Shown here: positions 30,911 to 45,308 of the stretch, piece by piece | Position numbering within the stretch: position 1 is the stretch's first letter | How the letters are laid out: the number at the start of each line of letters is the position of its first letter | Assembly (NCBI GenBank): GCA_033398695.1 | Contig: CM065812.1 | Location: forward strand, 139,940,858 to 140,004,857 | Origin: Orobanche coerulescens | Taxonomy: Eukaryota > Streptophyta > Magnoliopsida > Lamiales > Orobanchaceae | Reading direction: 5' to 3' | DNA: 64,000 nt | Made by a program: the position numbers and the translations under genes | The notes under the pieces: generated by a model | What the model was told of the DNA's origin: nothing | The model's database searches: none | Seen by the model: the letters and a program-made list of their open reading frames with translations, nothing else

Positions 30911-33900
30911 TCAAATCACATTTGTAAAATGCACCACAATTAACCGTGGATCCACCCCTCCGTGGACCCCTACCGAGACCCCATCGGATCTAACCCATAG
31001 TGGTTAAAAGCAAGCTCTCGGATCCACCCCTCCGTGGACTCCTACCGAGACCCCGTCGGATCTAACCCATAGTGAGCATACACACACGCACGTTACTCAA
31101 GCAATACTAATATGCTAAGAATGTAAGTTCATCAAGAATACTTACTAGAGATGGCCACTAATCCGACACCATTATCAAACTCTTCAAAACACAATACCAA
31201 GATTAAACACGGAATACACGATTCCATAACTTTAAAACAACAAGGATATCATCAAAGCCTCCAACGTTCAAAATAATCAAATCATAATCAATTCCCAAAA
31301 CACAACGTTCACAAAACACACACGCGTTTTGAAAGAGAGCCTTTAACGAGGCCAAACCGAAATCTTTTGAAAATTCATTTCAAATAACCAAACAAACACA
31401 TCAAGACGACCACCGATCATCATATCCATAAAACGAAAAAAGTATGGGCAAGGTACTTGCCTTGAATAACCACAACGCGGAGAATCGGCCGAAGTAGGTT
31501 GGCACGAACCGACTACGAACTCGCCGACTCCACCGAACGACAATCCACAACAATGAACTACGAACGAAAACAATAACAACGAAAATGAATTCCAAAGTAC
31601 GACCCAAAGCCGCTGAATTCAAAGAACAAATGACGAAAGTTCAAGGATTTCCCCCAAAACGGCCAAGAACACGATTCGTCCCGTCAAAACCCGAAAACGG
31701 AATTCCAAGTTGAAATATGGATATACAATCCATAGAATATGTTTAACAACATCATTTAACCATAATCGATCCATCGAAAACGGATGAAAAACGAGATCGG
31801 GGACAAATCCCCCAAAAAGTCAATTTAAAGGAAATCGAGAAATATACTTGATTCGACGAAGAACAATGGATTAAATGATGTTAAACACAAGAATACTATC
31901 AAGATTAATCATACCCATCATGAATTAATCAACAACACGGACCGAATCGGACAAAAATGCAAAAACTCCAAATTCACGAAATTAGGGTTCTAAGCAAGAT
32001 TACCTTGATTCTCTGGATCAAAGAATGATAACGGACGATTGATTGATGTTATGAACTCAAGAACTTCATGGATTTGTTGTTAAACAACATGGATTCGTCA
32101 CCCATGAATCTCCATCCGCGGACGGAGAAGGAAGGAAGTAAAAAACGAGATGAAATGTGACTCGCCACCACATTTATCTCGGGCCGGACTAGACGCGCTA
32201 GCAGCTGAGCTAAGTGGCGCTTATCGCCCAAAGCCGCGATCCATGGACTTCTGACTAGTCTGCCGCCAGTAGCGTGGCGCAGCCTTCCGGCCAGAAGCGT
32301 GCGCTACTCGCCCGCCGTAGCGCACGCGGCCCGACGCAGCGTGCGCTACCGCCGAGCCCGACCGATTCCGTAACCCTGTGACTCCAGCTGCACTCGGACC
32401 AGCTTCGCGTGCAGAAGGTAGCGTGCGCTACAGCTGCCGGTTAGCGCGCGCAGCCTTCCGGCCGTAGCGTGCGCTACGCCGGTTCCTGCCACACCCATCC
32501 GGCCGGTGCCCGCTATCGTCCGTCCAGTCCCAAAACCGTCCGGCCAGTCCCGCAACCGTCAGGGCTCGACGACCCGATTACCGAAAACGCATGGAACGAA
32601 CACGACGAAAAGTTTGCGGACGACATCAACGACCCGAAATGAAAACATAATACCATATTTAATCATACGCGACCAAGAAACGAGTCGAGACAACAATTAC
32701 AGATACGGATACCCGTAACTTTCAAGAAATTACAAAATGGCCCAAAACGCCCGGAAATCACGATACGTGATCGAATAACCAAACCGAAGTTCACAACACG
32801 TCTAACAAAGTTAAACGGACTTACGGGAAACTCAAACAATAGCCAACGAGATTCGCAAGAATCGAACTCAAGTGCGGAAAAGTCGCTAAAAAGCACGGAA
32901 CTCAACAAAACGACACCGAAACGAACTCGGGTGTCAAAAAGTGTAGAATTAATCATTCTCAGAATGACGAAACGGTCATGAGCGAGTCGTCAAATGGACT
33001 TCGGCCGAAAAAAGAAATTTACCGAAAATCGAAAATTGCGGATATTACATTCTACCCTCTCTAAAAGAAGTTTCGCCCCGAAACTTAAAACAAGTAGGGA
33101 GAAGCAATATCCCGCCAGGAAAACTCAACGAGAGACGCAAGAAACGCGTAACTACCGCCCAACGGCGAAACGTTACAAACAACACAACGGAATATAAGGT
33201 GTGAAAACACGCTTCACGACGACCAACACAACGTCGCCGTTAAGGATATCATAAAACCAACAAATGACAAGCATCATCGAACGGATAATATAGCCAAGTC
33301 AATTATACGACAATCACAAAACACAGCGAACGAAAATCAATACGATTGACCAACCCAACGGTTCATCAACCAAAACGCGAGTCAAACGCTGAACAAATAC
33401 GGAATTCCACCGCCTAAGGTTGAAAGATCGAAAACGAGACTAATTTCCCAAACTTAAGGGAATTAGGAATGAGCCTGAATGCTCAACAATCATGAAACGA
33501 GAACAAAAACCGAACAAACAAACGATCGAGACAACAAAAATCGAACAATCATGTCCGAAACACGAAGGATAATAAAATTCAAACAACAACTCCCAGGATG
33601 ATCTGGTGAGAACTACAAGACATGCATTCCCATAAGATCCACAGGAAAGGGAATAGCGATTGAAAAGTCACAACGACAAACGAGTTATTCCAAAACGATA
33701 CCACACTCGTTCGATAAACAAAAACAAGGGGCAGGACAAGCTCAGAAATGTCAACGAACATAATGAGTCGACAGAGTCGAAAACACAAGAGTTCCAAATC
33801 CGATCCACTTCGAATAAAAGAACTAATAGAACCAGATGATGTCACTCCCAAACAAGGTTCACAAGAATCGAACTGAACCCAAAAAAGTAACATCGATAAC

Positions 33901-36900
33901 CAGATCGACCCACAACAAGATCACAGCTCGTTCGGACGATGAAACCGAAATACAGAACAAGTTCATAAAGTATCAACGAACATGAGCGAATCGATAGACT
34001 GGAGAAAGACAAAATACAGAAGTCAAAATAGTACGGGCATTACCTCCGACCTCGTCCACGAAATTCACAAAAACGGGAGCAAGGTAACAAGACATTAAAC
34101 AACCGACACGTAACGGAACCATCACCGATGTACACGGCCATACCAAACCAAGCTCTAACAGCTCGCACATGCGCGACAACGCAGAAATCACTACGAGCTG
34201 ACAATATTCAATACCAACATCCCACCTCTCACAGAGGGCTAACACAACAAATGTGTGGAAAACAACTCAACGCTCACACCGCCAATTCGGTCATACTCGG
34301 AAGTAAGCATAAAAATGACAACGCGAACATCATACATACATACCCAGCCCTCAAACGGGAATGGATAGGTTTTAAAAACGAAAACCTCATTTTGAAAATA
34401 ATTTAGAAGAACACCGGTTGATCTTGAGTATCACCTTTCAAAAAGTACAAACGTGAAACATCGTTATCGAGACTTTGGAGAACCATTTCGCATTTGATAA
34501 AAAATGAGGACACTTTTTTTTTTTTTAGTGAAAACTTTCAAAATATTCGACCCTCGGGTCTAAATAAAAGTGTTTCTAAAACATTGAAAATATCTCAAAG
34601 CATTTTGGTCCTCGAAGTAGAAATTTTTTGAAATATATTGTGGCACCTAGGATGTACCACAAGAAAATAACTCATTTGAAAAGTATGTCTCGAAATTTAT
34701 TTTTCTAAGATACTCAAGTTTTTCAAAAATCCAATACGCCAGAATGCCCAAAACTCACACATATCGACGTTCACTAAAACAACTCCTAGTACACGCATCA
34801 AAAAGTTTAAAATCAAGACAATACATGTCTTTAAACGGAAATAAACGATAAAATACCACAGTCGAAGACCACCTAGGATTCAGAACAAAACCACTGACCC
34901 CATTCGAGGCCTCTAAAGACCCTCCTGCACTGGCTAGTGAATAAGTCGAACACGTATAAGCACAAAAGTTCCCACAATAGAACATGTAAAACGTGCAAAT
35001 CGATTCGAAAATCATCAACAACGGACAAAAACAACAATAAAAAGACATCACAAGCGACGACACTCCTCGTATAAATCAAATACGAGAGTCGACTAAATAC
35101 ATATCGTGAAATCAAAATTCACATAAGGATTCCATTACTTAACAAATAATCATAAAAAATAGCTCGTGTCACATGAGGCACAACACAAAGAAGGGAGACT
35201 TACTTCCACAGGTCGCACGAAGATGATGATCGCCCCACGATACTAATCACGACCAACAAACTCAAACGACGCGTCGCGACACGACTCAGTCAGATAAAAT
35301 CTGACGAAACAAGACTCAAACAACACGACTTGACCCGACAGCCTAGGTTTCCTCAACCTAAGCTCTGATACCATTTATGTAACACCCCCAATCCGCTCAG
35401 GGATATTACACGCCGTAGAACCTTTCCTCAAGGATCTACCAGGCTGGTAACGACATATAACAACTCAACCATGCCTTTAAGGCTAAAACGTCTCAGTAGA
35501 CCGATTTGGTCTTTCAATAAATACGTACAACTCAAATACAACTCATGCCCACGCAGGGGTCAAAATACAACCACACCCGTACAACGGGAAAATATAGCAG
35601 CGGAAAAAATAGAGTACAACTGAACCAATAAATAAAGTACGGTTCCTCAAGTGATTAGTATCGATCATCTTTCATCATCCTTCGTGCCGACCCTGTGTTA
35701 TGCTCCAAAACCTGAATGCAAAAACAGACATCCACCCCCCGAATACTCGGGGGTTAGCAAAACTCCACTGTTTTGCTAGTGCAAGAACAAAATGCAAATA
35801 CGAGCCATACAATTCACATTCCACGAACGATAATAATTCGGAATCCTCAAAGATTTAAATACAACAGGATGAACACTTCCCGAGGCAAGAGTTTGAGTAA
35901 ATACTTCCCAAAATTTCAAGATCAAAATATCAAGGGAAACAATTTATAAAATGATTTGAAATACCATCGGGAGTTTTAATAGAAAACAATTTAGGATTAT
36001 CAAATCCTACTTTTCGAAAACCAAAAGACAAAAGGGGTCACCACCCCAAAGGTTTTACTTTCCATAAAATAACCTTTACCAAACCATTGGGATTTTAGCC
36101 CCAAATCCGTCAAATGACCTTTACAAAACCGTTGGGATTTTAGCCCCAAATATCATCAACTCACAGTACACGAGAACGATAACAAGGTTTGTCTCCCAAC
36201 ATCAAAATCCACAAATAAAGGATTTAAAACAAACAACAAAATACTCTAGTGCCATCCTAGCCAAGTAAGCCAAACGAACAACTTACCTCTTACACACTTA
36301 GTCAATGCATGCAATCATGAAAAACCATTCGAAAGCATTCATTTCCGGAAATGCCATAGTCCAATCACATTTGTAAAATGCACCACAATTAACCGTGGAT
36401 CCACCCCTCCGTGGACCCCTACCGAGACCCCGTCGGATCTAACCCATAGTGGTTAAAAGCAAGCTCGCAGATCCACCCCTCCGTGGACCCCTACCGAGAC
36501 CCCGTCGGATCTAACCCATAGTGAGCATACACACACACACGTTACTCATGCAATACTAATATGCTAAGAATGTAAGTTCATCAAGAATACTTACTAGATA
36601 TGGCCACTAATCCGACACCATTATCAAACTCTTCAAAACACAATAACAAGATTAAACACGGAATACACGATTCCATAACTTTAAAACAACAAGGATATCA
36701 TCAAAGCCTCCAACGTTCAAAATAATCAAATCATAATCAATTCCCAAAACACAACGTTCACAAAACACACACGCGTTTTGAAAGAGAGCCTTTAACGAGG
36801 CCACACCAAAATCTTTTGAAAATTCATTTCAAATAACCAAACAAACACATCAAGACGACCACCAATCATCATATCCATAAAACGAGAAAAGTATGGGCAA

Positions 36901-38372
36901 GGTACTTGCCTCGAATAACCACAACGCGGAGAATCGGCCGAAGTAGGTTGGCACGAACCGACTACGAACTCGCTGACTCCACCGAACGACAATACACAAC
37001 AATGAACTACGAACGAAAACAATAACAACGAAAATGAATTCCAAAGTACGACCCAAAGCCACTGAATTCAAAGAACAAATGACGAAAGTTCAAGGATTTC
37101 CCCCAAAACGGCCAAGAACACGATTCGTCCCGTCAAAACCCGAAAACGGAATTCCAAGTTGAAATATGGATATACAATCCATAGAATATGTTTAACAACA
37201 TCATTTAACCATAATCGATCCATCGAAAACGGATGAAAAATGAGATCGGGGATAAATCCCCCAAAAAGTCAATTTGAAGGAAATCGAGAAATATACTTCG
37301 ATTCGACGAAGAACAATGGACTAAATGATGTTAAACACAAGAATACTATCAAGATTAATCATACCCATCATGAATTAATCAACAACACGGAACGAATCGG
37401 ACAAAAATGCAAAAATCCCCAAATTCACGAAATTAGGGTTCTAAGGAAGATTACCTTGATTCGCTGGATCAAAGGATGATAACGGACGATTGATTAATGT
37501 TATGAACTCAAGAACTCCATGGATTTGTTGTTAAACAACATGGATTCGTCACCCATGAATCTCCATCCGCGGACGGAGAAGGAAGGAAGTGAAAAACGAG
37601 ATGAAATGTGATCGCCACCACATTTATCTCGGCGGACTAGCGCGCGCTAGTCGCCGAGCTAGCGTGGCGCTATCGCCTGTGCCGCGATCCATGGCCTTCT
37701 CGACTAGTCTGCTGCCAGTAGCGTGCGATCTTCCGGCCAGAAGGGCGCTACTGCCGGCCGTAGCGCACGCAGCTGGCCCGACAAGAGCGTGCGCTACTCG
37801 CCGAGCCCGACCGATTCCAACCCCTGTGACTCCACTGTCTGCACCCGCCACAGGCGTCGCCGGCCGGTAGCGTGCGCCATACCGGTTAGAGCGCAGCCTC
37901 TTCCGGCCGTAGTGTGCGCTACGCGGTTCTCGCCGCACCGTCCGGCCGGTGCCCGCTATCGACCGCCAGCCCCGCAATCGTCCGGCGATCCGCAACCGCT
38001 GTGGCTCGGCGACCCGACATCAAAACGCACGGAACAAACACGACCAAAAGTTCGGACGACATCAATGACCCGAAATGAAAACAGAATACCATATTTAATC
38101 ATACGCGACCAAGAAACGGGTCGAGACAACAATTACAGATACGGATACCCGTAACTTTCATGAAATTACAAAATGGCCCAAGATGCCCGGAAATCACGAT
38201 ACGTGATCGAATAACCAAACCGAAGTTCACAACACGTCTAACAAAGTTAAACGGACTTACGGGAAACTCGAAAAAGCAGTTTCGAACGAGATTCGCAAGA
38301 ATCGAACTCAAGTGGACTTCGGCCGAAAAAAGAAATTTACCGAAAATCGAAAATTGCGAATATTACAATTTT
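30911..38372 (-). mobile_element. D2, duplicated D element with truncated left LTR
   Basis: Part of unit 2. It has a left LTR remnant 30911-33049 (lacking about 990 bases at the duplication joint), an internal region 33050-35377 with stem-loop at 33068-33086, and a right LTR 35378-38367 followed by ATTTT (38368-38372). It did not arise by its own transposition. The TATA box and palindrome arrays at 32160-32580 and 37605-38020 look scrambled relative to D1. Confidence 0.88.
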
Positions 38373-39649
38373 AAATGGTAAAGATATTAAACGAAAATAC
38401 TATTTTTAGCCGGATTACTTCGAACGAATTGAAATGACGATTGTTAGTATTAATTGGATTAATACCATTAAAATTGAATAGATTAATTTTTATATTTATT
38501 GGATTAATACATGAATTGATTATTTAATTTTAATGCCATATATATTAATTGGATTAATATAGTAGAAATTGAATAGATTAATTTTATAAATTAATTGGAT
38601 TAGTTTATATTAAAATTAATTATTTAATTTCATTGCCGTTACATATTGTATGGAATCCTTATGTGATGATGACATAGCTCGTGGACTTAGTTTTGATTTG
38701 TTCGATTCGATTGGGTTGTAAATGCCATTTTGAGCCTATTTATTTTTACTAGAAAATTTGTATAATAGGATGCCTTTTTCTATGATGTAATTATTAATTT
38801 GGCTATGATGAAGACCGAAGACAACCGACCAAGAAGATGAAGAATCGAAGAATATTTTTTCCTTTAATGGGTCATGGCCCAGTACTTAGGAAAAGGTCCA
38901 TGAGCTATATGTTGGTAGTAACTAGGTTGCTATTTACTGTTTTTCATTTTGAATGATTGGCACACAAACGCGCTTATAAATGAATTAATGTGCAAAGTGT
39001 AACATTAATCGCGAAAATCTCCCGGCAACAAACAGACTAAGTTTGAAAAAAGTTACGAGGTTTCCTACCCTCCATCAAACTCGTAGAAAATTGATACCCG
39101 AGCTGGTGTGCTATGCTTCCGAGTTATCGGGTAGTACATTTGGTAGAGGTTGAAAAAATCTTGAGTGCATTGGATGCCTTCGGTTGGTGATAAATTTCGC
39201 CCCTAGAAACCTGATAGGTTGCCGGGTGAGATTCAATAGTCAAACTGATAGACGTTGATGGTCAACAACTTAGATAGTCTGGATTGCCAAGAAACCTGAT
39301 AGGTTGAGGGCATGAAGACTAGGGGTAAAAGAAGATAAAATCATCCGTTGGACAGGTTGGTGTTAGACACCACTTTACAGAAATTAATTGGCAAGAAACC
39401 TGACAGGTTCCGTCGGTTAAAATTTGAAATGAACTTGATCACCACTAAGAAGTCGATCTTACCATGACTTCCGGATTATAACATGGGAGTGTGTAATTCC
39501 GATAAAATTAGTGGGAGCTGAGACAAGAATTATACAAGCCCCTAAACTCTATACTCACTCATAATAAAACAAGTCACTAATTCAATCTTGTCTAAATCTA
39601 TGCAGAGAAGCAAAACTAAATATCTCTAAAAATGGCCTTGCAATACTAC
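38373..39649 (+). other. C1 leader, copy 2 (noncoding)
   Basis: This is a near-identical copy of 27561-28837, including the AT-rich repeats and the three AACCTGATAGGTT-type motifs. Nothing else is seen in it. Confidence 0.62.
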
Positions 39650-40387
39650 TTGAAAAGAATCTCCTTACTGGCCCCAATTTCGTTGACAGGTTGCGGAATC
39701 TGATGATTGTACTCACCATGGAGTCTCTGGGATACGTCTTGGAGGCGGACATTCCACCAACGCCAATCAGGACTAGGGCTAATCAGGAAAAGATTGACGT
39801 CCATGAAAAATGGGTCAAGGATGACGTGCTGGTCTGTGGCTTTATGATGGGCTCAATGACTAATGATCTGCAGAGAGCACACGAGAAAACGAATTCTGAT
39901 AGGCAGATTCTCGTACACTTCACTGAACTTTATGGAGAGCACAGTAGGACTGCTAGATATGAGATATCAAAATAGTTATTCAGTGCTAGGATGAAAGAAG
40001 GGGAGAAAGTGGGAGACCACATCCTAAAGATGATCTCTATGATTAGAGACTCGAGGTGCTCAATTTTCATATGGATTTATCCCTTCAGATTGATCTAATC
40101 CTTCAATCTTTGCCTGACTCCTCCATACAGTTTGTAATGAATTTCAACTGTAATGAGATTTTATGCACATTAGCTGGGTTAATGAATAAACTGGTGATGG
40201 CGCAGTCTAACATGAAGAATAAACTGAGGGAGGCTGCTCTTGTGATTTCTTCTGGTCCCCGGAGGTCCAAGAACAAGAAGAAAAAGACCTACGAGCAGTA
40301 TAAGCCCAAGAAAAGGGTGCAGAAAGGAAAGGGCAAGGCCCCAAAAGGTTCAAAAGGTAGGCGGTCCAAAACCTATGGACAAATGTC
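39650..40387 (+). pseudogene. gag of copia C1, copy 2
   Basis: Same protein and same breaks as copy 1 (TAG at 39973-39975, frameshift near 40050), so these lesions predate the duplication. In the zinc-knuckle region the Trp of DHWH has become a TAG, a difference from copy 1 that arose afterwards. This copy lies directly upstream of the only complete pol. Confidence 0.83.
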
Positions 40388-40501
40388 TTGAATGCGGTGA
40401 GTTGGACCACTAGCATAGGACTGGTCCTAAGATTAATGGCGCATCAGGTACGGAACTTTTTGTTTTTGAAACTAATTGTTCCGCTACTGTATATTCTGCT
40501 T

Positions 40502-41765
40502 CATAGATTCTGGATTCAGGTGCTACTTCTTATATTTGTACTATGAATCAGGATTTGGAACGAAGTAGGCATCTTGAAGCTACTAAGTAATGATCCTTTG
40601 TCTAAGCGGACAAAGTGTCGAGGCAATTGATATTGGATCACTCCTACTGGGTTTAGAATCCAGTTTTATTTTGACGTTAGATGAAATACTTGTTTTGCCC
40701 AAGGGGCACAAAAAAATTGTATCCATTCCAGTCTTGGACCGGAAAGGATATTGTTTCTTCATTGGCAATGGTAGTTGTAAAATTTATTTTCGAAATAAAT
40801 TGGTTGGCACAGCTACATTGTTGAATGGTTTATATCATCTGAACTTACAAAATAAAACAGCAGTGAACACTATAACTAGGAAACGTGGCAGGCGAGATAC
40901 TAATCAAGCTCTTAAGTGGCACCCTAGACTTGGTCATGTTGGTCAGACCAAGGTTCAGAAAATAGAGAAAGATGGACTTTTAAGTCAATTGGGTGTAGAA
41001 CCCTATCTAACTTGTGAATCTTGCCTTAGAGGCAAATTGACTAAGTCCCCCTTCACAGGGACATTTGAAAGGGCTGCTGAAAAACTTGGGTTGGTACATA
41101 CCGATATTTGTGGTGCTTTAGAAGCAGCCTGAGATGGATATCAATATTTCATAATGTTCACAGATGATCATACTAGATATGGGATTGTGTACTTAATGAA
41201 ACATAAAACCGAAGCCTTTACTAAATTCAAAGAATTTAAGGCCCTAGTTGAAAAACAGATTGTATGTCATATCAAAGCACTTCGGTCGGACCAGGGTGGC
41301 GAATATATGAGCATAGAGTTTGATGAGTTCCTTAAAGAACATGGAATAGTTTCACAATTCACTCCGCCAGGAACCCCATAGTTAAATGGTGCTTCAGAAA
41401 GGAGAAATCGGACTTTGTTGGATATGGTCCGCTCCATGTTGAATTACACTAATTTACCAATTTACCTATGGGGGTACACCTTACTTACCGCTGCCTATAT
41501 CTTAAATAGATGTCCTTCCAAATCCGTTCCTATCACTCCGCATGAGATGTGGAAGGGTAAGAAACCAAGTCTTAATCACATAAGGATTTGGGGATGTCCA
41601 GCCTTTGTCAAGAAGGCTAATGTGGACAAACCGGAAGCGAGGTCCATCAAGGGACATTTCATTGGATACCCAGAGGACTCGATGGGTTATCTATTCTATA
41701 TGCTAGAAGACCATAGGGTTGTTGTGGATTTACAAGTGCACTTCCTTGAAGATGAGTTCATTTAG
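40502..41765 (+). pseudogene. Protease and integrase of copia C1, copy 2
   Basis: Equivalent to 29690-30910 but continuing past the duplication boundary to the end of integrase (GHFIGYPEDSMGYLFYMLED, VDLQVHFLEDEFI). Stops at 41130-41132 and 41379-41381 are shared with copy 1, and a TAG ends the frame at 41763-41765. The catalytic residues match copy 1; the finger here reads WHPRLGH, where copy 1 has WHHRLGH. A stretch at 40578-40612 is garbled relative to copy 1. Confidence 0.87.
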
Positions 41766-42841
41766 GAAGGTGGCTCGGGTGGAAATATCTCTTTGAAAGA
41801 GCATAATGAAAGTCTAAGGAGACATCTGATCAGGGATCAGGAACCGAACCTATTGTAACACAACCTCCACTTCGAAGGTCTGATAGGGTGTCTCACTTAC
41901 CTGAGAGGTATGGCTATACACATGTCGAGGAACTGGGTCTCCAAGATGCACCTGATAGCCGTGAGGATGACCCTGTTACCTATGACCAAGCGATAGTGGA
42001 TGTAGACTCCGATAAATGGCAAGAAGCAATGGAAGCTGAGATAGACTCAATACATACCAATCAGGTCTGGACACTAGTAGATCTACCAACTGGCATGAGG
42101 ACTATTGGAAATAAATGGATCTATAAGAGAAAAATTGATGGGGATGGCAAGGTTGATGCCTTTAAAGCCAGGCTTGTGGCAAAGGGTTATACCCAAAGGG
42201 AAGGGATCGATTATCATGATACCTTCTCGCCCGTAGCTATGATCAAGTCGATTCGCATGATGCTTGACATTGTTGCCTATTACGGTTATGAAATATGGCA
42301 AATAGACATCAAAACGGCTTCTCTAAATGGATACCTCGAGGAGGAAATCTATATGGAACAGCCTAAGGGTTTTGTGTCCAAAGCTAATATTCATAAGGTA
42401 TGTAAGCTGCAACAATCCATTTATGGGATGAAGCAAGCTTCTCGGAGTTGGGGCCTTCAATTTGACGAAGCAGTCAAGGACTTTGACTTCGTGCGAAATG
42501 AGGAGGAACCATGTGTTTACAAAAAGGTCAGTGGGAGCAACATTATGTTATTAGTACTATATGTAGATGATATTCTACTTATAGGAAATAACGTAGCAAT
42601 GCTCAGCACTATGAAATCTTGGCTTTCTAAAATGTTCTCTATGAAAGACTTGGGAGAAGCTTCCTATATTCTAGGGATCCGTCTTTACAGAGAAAGACCG
42701 CGAAGAATGATAGGACTTTTCCAAGCCCTCTATATAGATAAAATCCTGAGAAGATTCAAGATGGATGAATCTAAAAGAGGGTTCCTTCCCATGCAACATG
42801 GAATTCATCTCACCACGAAAATGTGTCCCCAAAGTGAGTAA
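41766..42841 (+). pseudogene. Reverse transcriptase of copia C1
   Basis: The frame from 41888 shows the copia RT landmarks in order: WQEAMEAEIDSI, VWTLVDLP, GNKWIYKRK, ARLVAKGYTQREGIDYHDTF, WQIDIKTASLNGYLEEEIYM, SIYGMKQASRSW, and the active site LYVDDILL near 42560. It is open for 317 codons and ends in TAA 42839-42841, where a codon such as CAA is expected because homology ([11 protein letters not shown]) continues. This is the best preserved coding segment of C1, but it is cut off from gag by upstream stops. Confidence 0.9.
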
Positions 42842-43420
42842 TACAAGAGAGAGATGAGTAAGGTACCCTATGCCTCGGCAGTGGGTAGCCTCATGTACGC
42901 TATGTTCTGTACGAGACCAGACTTAGCCTACGCTGTGAGTATGGTAAGTCGATTTCAAGCAAACCCGGGAAGGGAACACTGGACTGCCGTAAAGAGCATT
43001 CTTAAGTACTTGAGATGAACTAGATATATGGTTATTACTTACGGTGGTGGAGAACTGAAGGTGATTGGATTCACCGATTCTGACTTTTAAGGAGACAATG
43101 ACGACTCTAAGTCAACATCTAGGTCTTTGTTTACTCTAAATAGAGGAGCAGCATCTTGGAGAAGCTCCAAGAAAACTGCTACTACAGACTCCACATGCCA
43201 AGCAGAGTACCACGCTGCCTCAGAGGCTAGCAAAGAAGCATATTGGATGCAGAAGTTTGTACAAGAACTTCAAGTGGTGCCTAATGTGGAGCTGCCTATA
43301 TCACTATTTTGTGATTATGATGGAGCTGCCGATCAAGCCAAGGAGTCGAGGGCTCACTACAACACCAAGCATATATATAGAAAGTATCACATCGTTTGAG
43401 AGATGGTTGAAAACAATATG
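42842..43420 (+). pseudogene. RNase H region of copia C1
   Basis: Homology runs through [28 protein letters not shown] sequence, GFTDSD (catalytic Asp), TTDSTCQAEYHAASEASKEA and SRAHYNTKHI. Stops interrupt it where CGA or CAA codons are expected (near 43017 and 43088). Its job would be to remove RNA from the hybrid during reverse transcription. Confidence 0.85.
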
Positions 43421-43548
43421 TTTCGTTGCAAAGAGTAGACTTAGAAGACAATGTCTCTGACCCGCTGACTAAGCCGTTATCTCACGCTGTCTTGGAAAGA
43501 CATCTGAAGAACATGGGTATTGGATACCATGATGTATGGCATTGATTG

Positions 43549-43560
43549 CAAGTGGGAGAT
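43549..43560 (+). other. Polypurine tract of copia C1
   Basis: AAGTGGGAGAT directly precedes TGTTGGGA of the 3' LTR, the standard plant copia arrangement. Confidence 0.8.
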
Positions 43561-45308
43561 TGTTGGGAGTATGCCCTCGAGTGCCACTAAGGGGATGAGA
43601 GAGTAGGGATATTATAGTCGTAATTATGGAATAATTAATAAAAGGCTATACGATTCATTCACTGTTTATTGTATTTCAAATGCATTCTTGATTTGGTAAA
43701 TATTGAAGTGAAGTCCATGTAAATAAATCTAACATTCCATTCTCGTTATCGGATAAGAGAAAATGCACTGGAAGTGTTTAAAGTTTATTTACGTAAACCG
43801 TTCGCAAGTCAATAAACTTAAATCGGCATTATGTTTTGAGTAAGACTTGTACAACTGATGCTAGGACGTGTGCATGTCTTGATAGCATAGTTATAAGTAT
43901 ATTGGTGGGACCAGTATACTCAAACACGACTCATACTTGATTTAGTCACACGGTATTCACTCTCGAAGAGTCGATGATGAATCGAAAGGTTGTGATAGTA
44001 TACGTGGACCTTTGACTTGAAGGTTCAATAGAAGAGGTGCCTGTGACGCTTAGTTTGTCATTAGAGTAGTTAGATTCGTTTGCTTAATTGTTGAGTCAAC
44101 CTCGAAGTGTGAACTATACGGGCAGGTAGCAGTCTTTATTGTATGCCAAGAAAGGATTCTATCTCCTCTTAGTGAGCAGGCGAATGTCCTATACGGTTAT
44201 TGGCAAATAAGACCATAAGTCTTTGGCCAAAGCATTCTGATCTAGTCGAATTAGATACACTAGTAATCAGTCGGTCTCGATTTGCATTAATATATGTATA
44301 GTGTGTAGTCAACAGTAGGGTTTAACTTTACCGTGATACGAAGACTTGACCGGGACATCTGATGAAGGGTCTATAGGTATATGGTACTCACGACATAATG
44401 GTTCTAGAAAGATCCCTTCATTCGTTCTCAGTCGGGATTTACAGTGCGGCCCGTTAGGCTGGCTGGCATCGCCCGCACTCATTGTTCCTCCCAATGCCAC
44501 CGAGACACTCTGCCAGAGTCGCGCATCAGGATCAATGTCGGATAAATGTGAATTTGTTATCTCTCTAATAATATTAGATATTGGATATCTAATTATGATT
44601 TATAGGATAAATGAAATAGCGGTCTAGTGAATTGAAATTAAGTTATCGGGTAATTAATTTAATTCATAAATTATATTTTGTAGAGAAATATTTTTGTATA
44701 TGATATAATTAATTAATTAGTATAAATATATTTGTGATAAAATATAGTATATTTTACGGAGTCGTTTGACGAACGTCCGGTACACGAGCCGAGTGACTCG
44801 GCCCATTTCCTAGCACTTTCCTCATGGGGCCGCCCCACCTCCCTCTCACTTGTCTTGTCTTGTTTTTTGTTTAATGTGGTGATATCCCACCATGTTTCAT
44901 TTCAACTAATGGTGCCAAAATGACAACATATGGTGGGATTCCCTTAAACATTATAAAACATTACAAATCAATTCACACAAAACATTTCATTCATTTTTGT
45001 GGTGAGGTTCAGCCGGGAGTGTTTTAGGGAGGGAGAGATATTTTTCTCTTGTTCAATTTCATCATCTTGGAGGTGAGAAAAAGATAAGAAAATAAAGAGA
45101 GAAAAATTCCTACAAGTTTCCATAGCCTTGTTCTTAGAGAACGTAGTCTTGTAGAATTTTCCGGGCAACTTCCGATACGTGGTGACGTAGAGACATCGTG
45201 CTTTCGGTATTTGGCACGAGGGGATTTTGTGCTCGTGCTCGGGTTCGTGAACAACATCAACTTACGAAAATATTATCAAAGGCTTCAACGGAATGCACTA
45301 CCAAAAAA

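Larger units (their letters stand above)
30911..41721 (+). repeat. Tandem duplication of 10.8 kb, unit 2
   Basis: It repeats 20094-30910 almost base for base with offsets of 10,811 to 10,824. Differences cluster in the GC-rich palindrome arrays and in one stretch of C1 pol (29766-29800 against 40578-40612). Copia pol continues normally beyond 41721, so this copy keeps the original right boundary. Confidence 0.92.
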
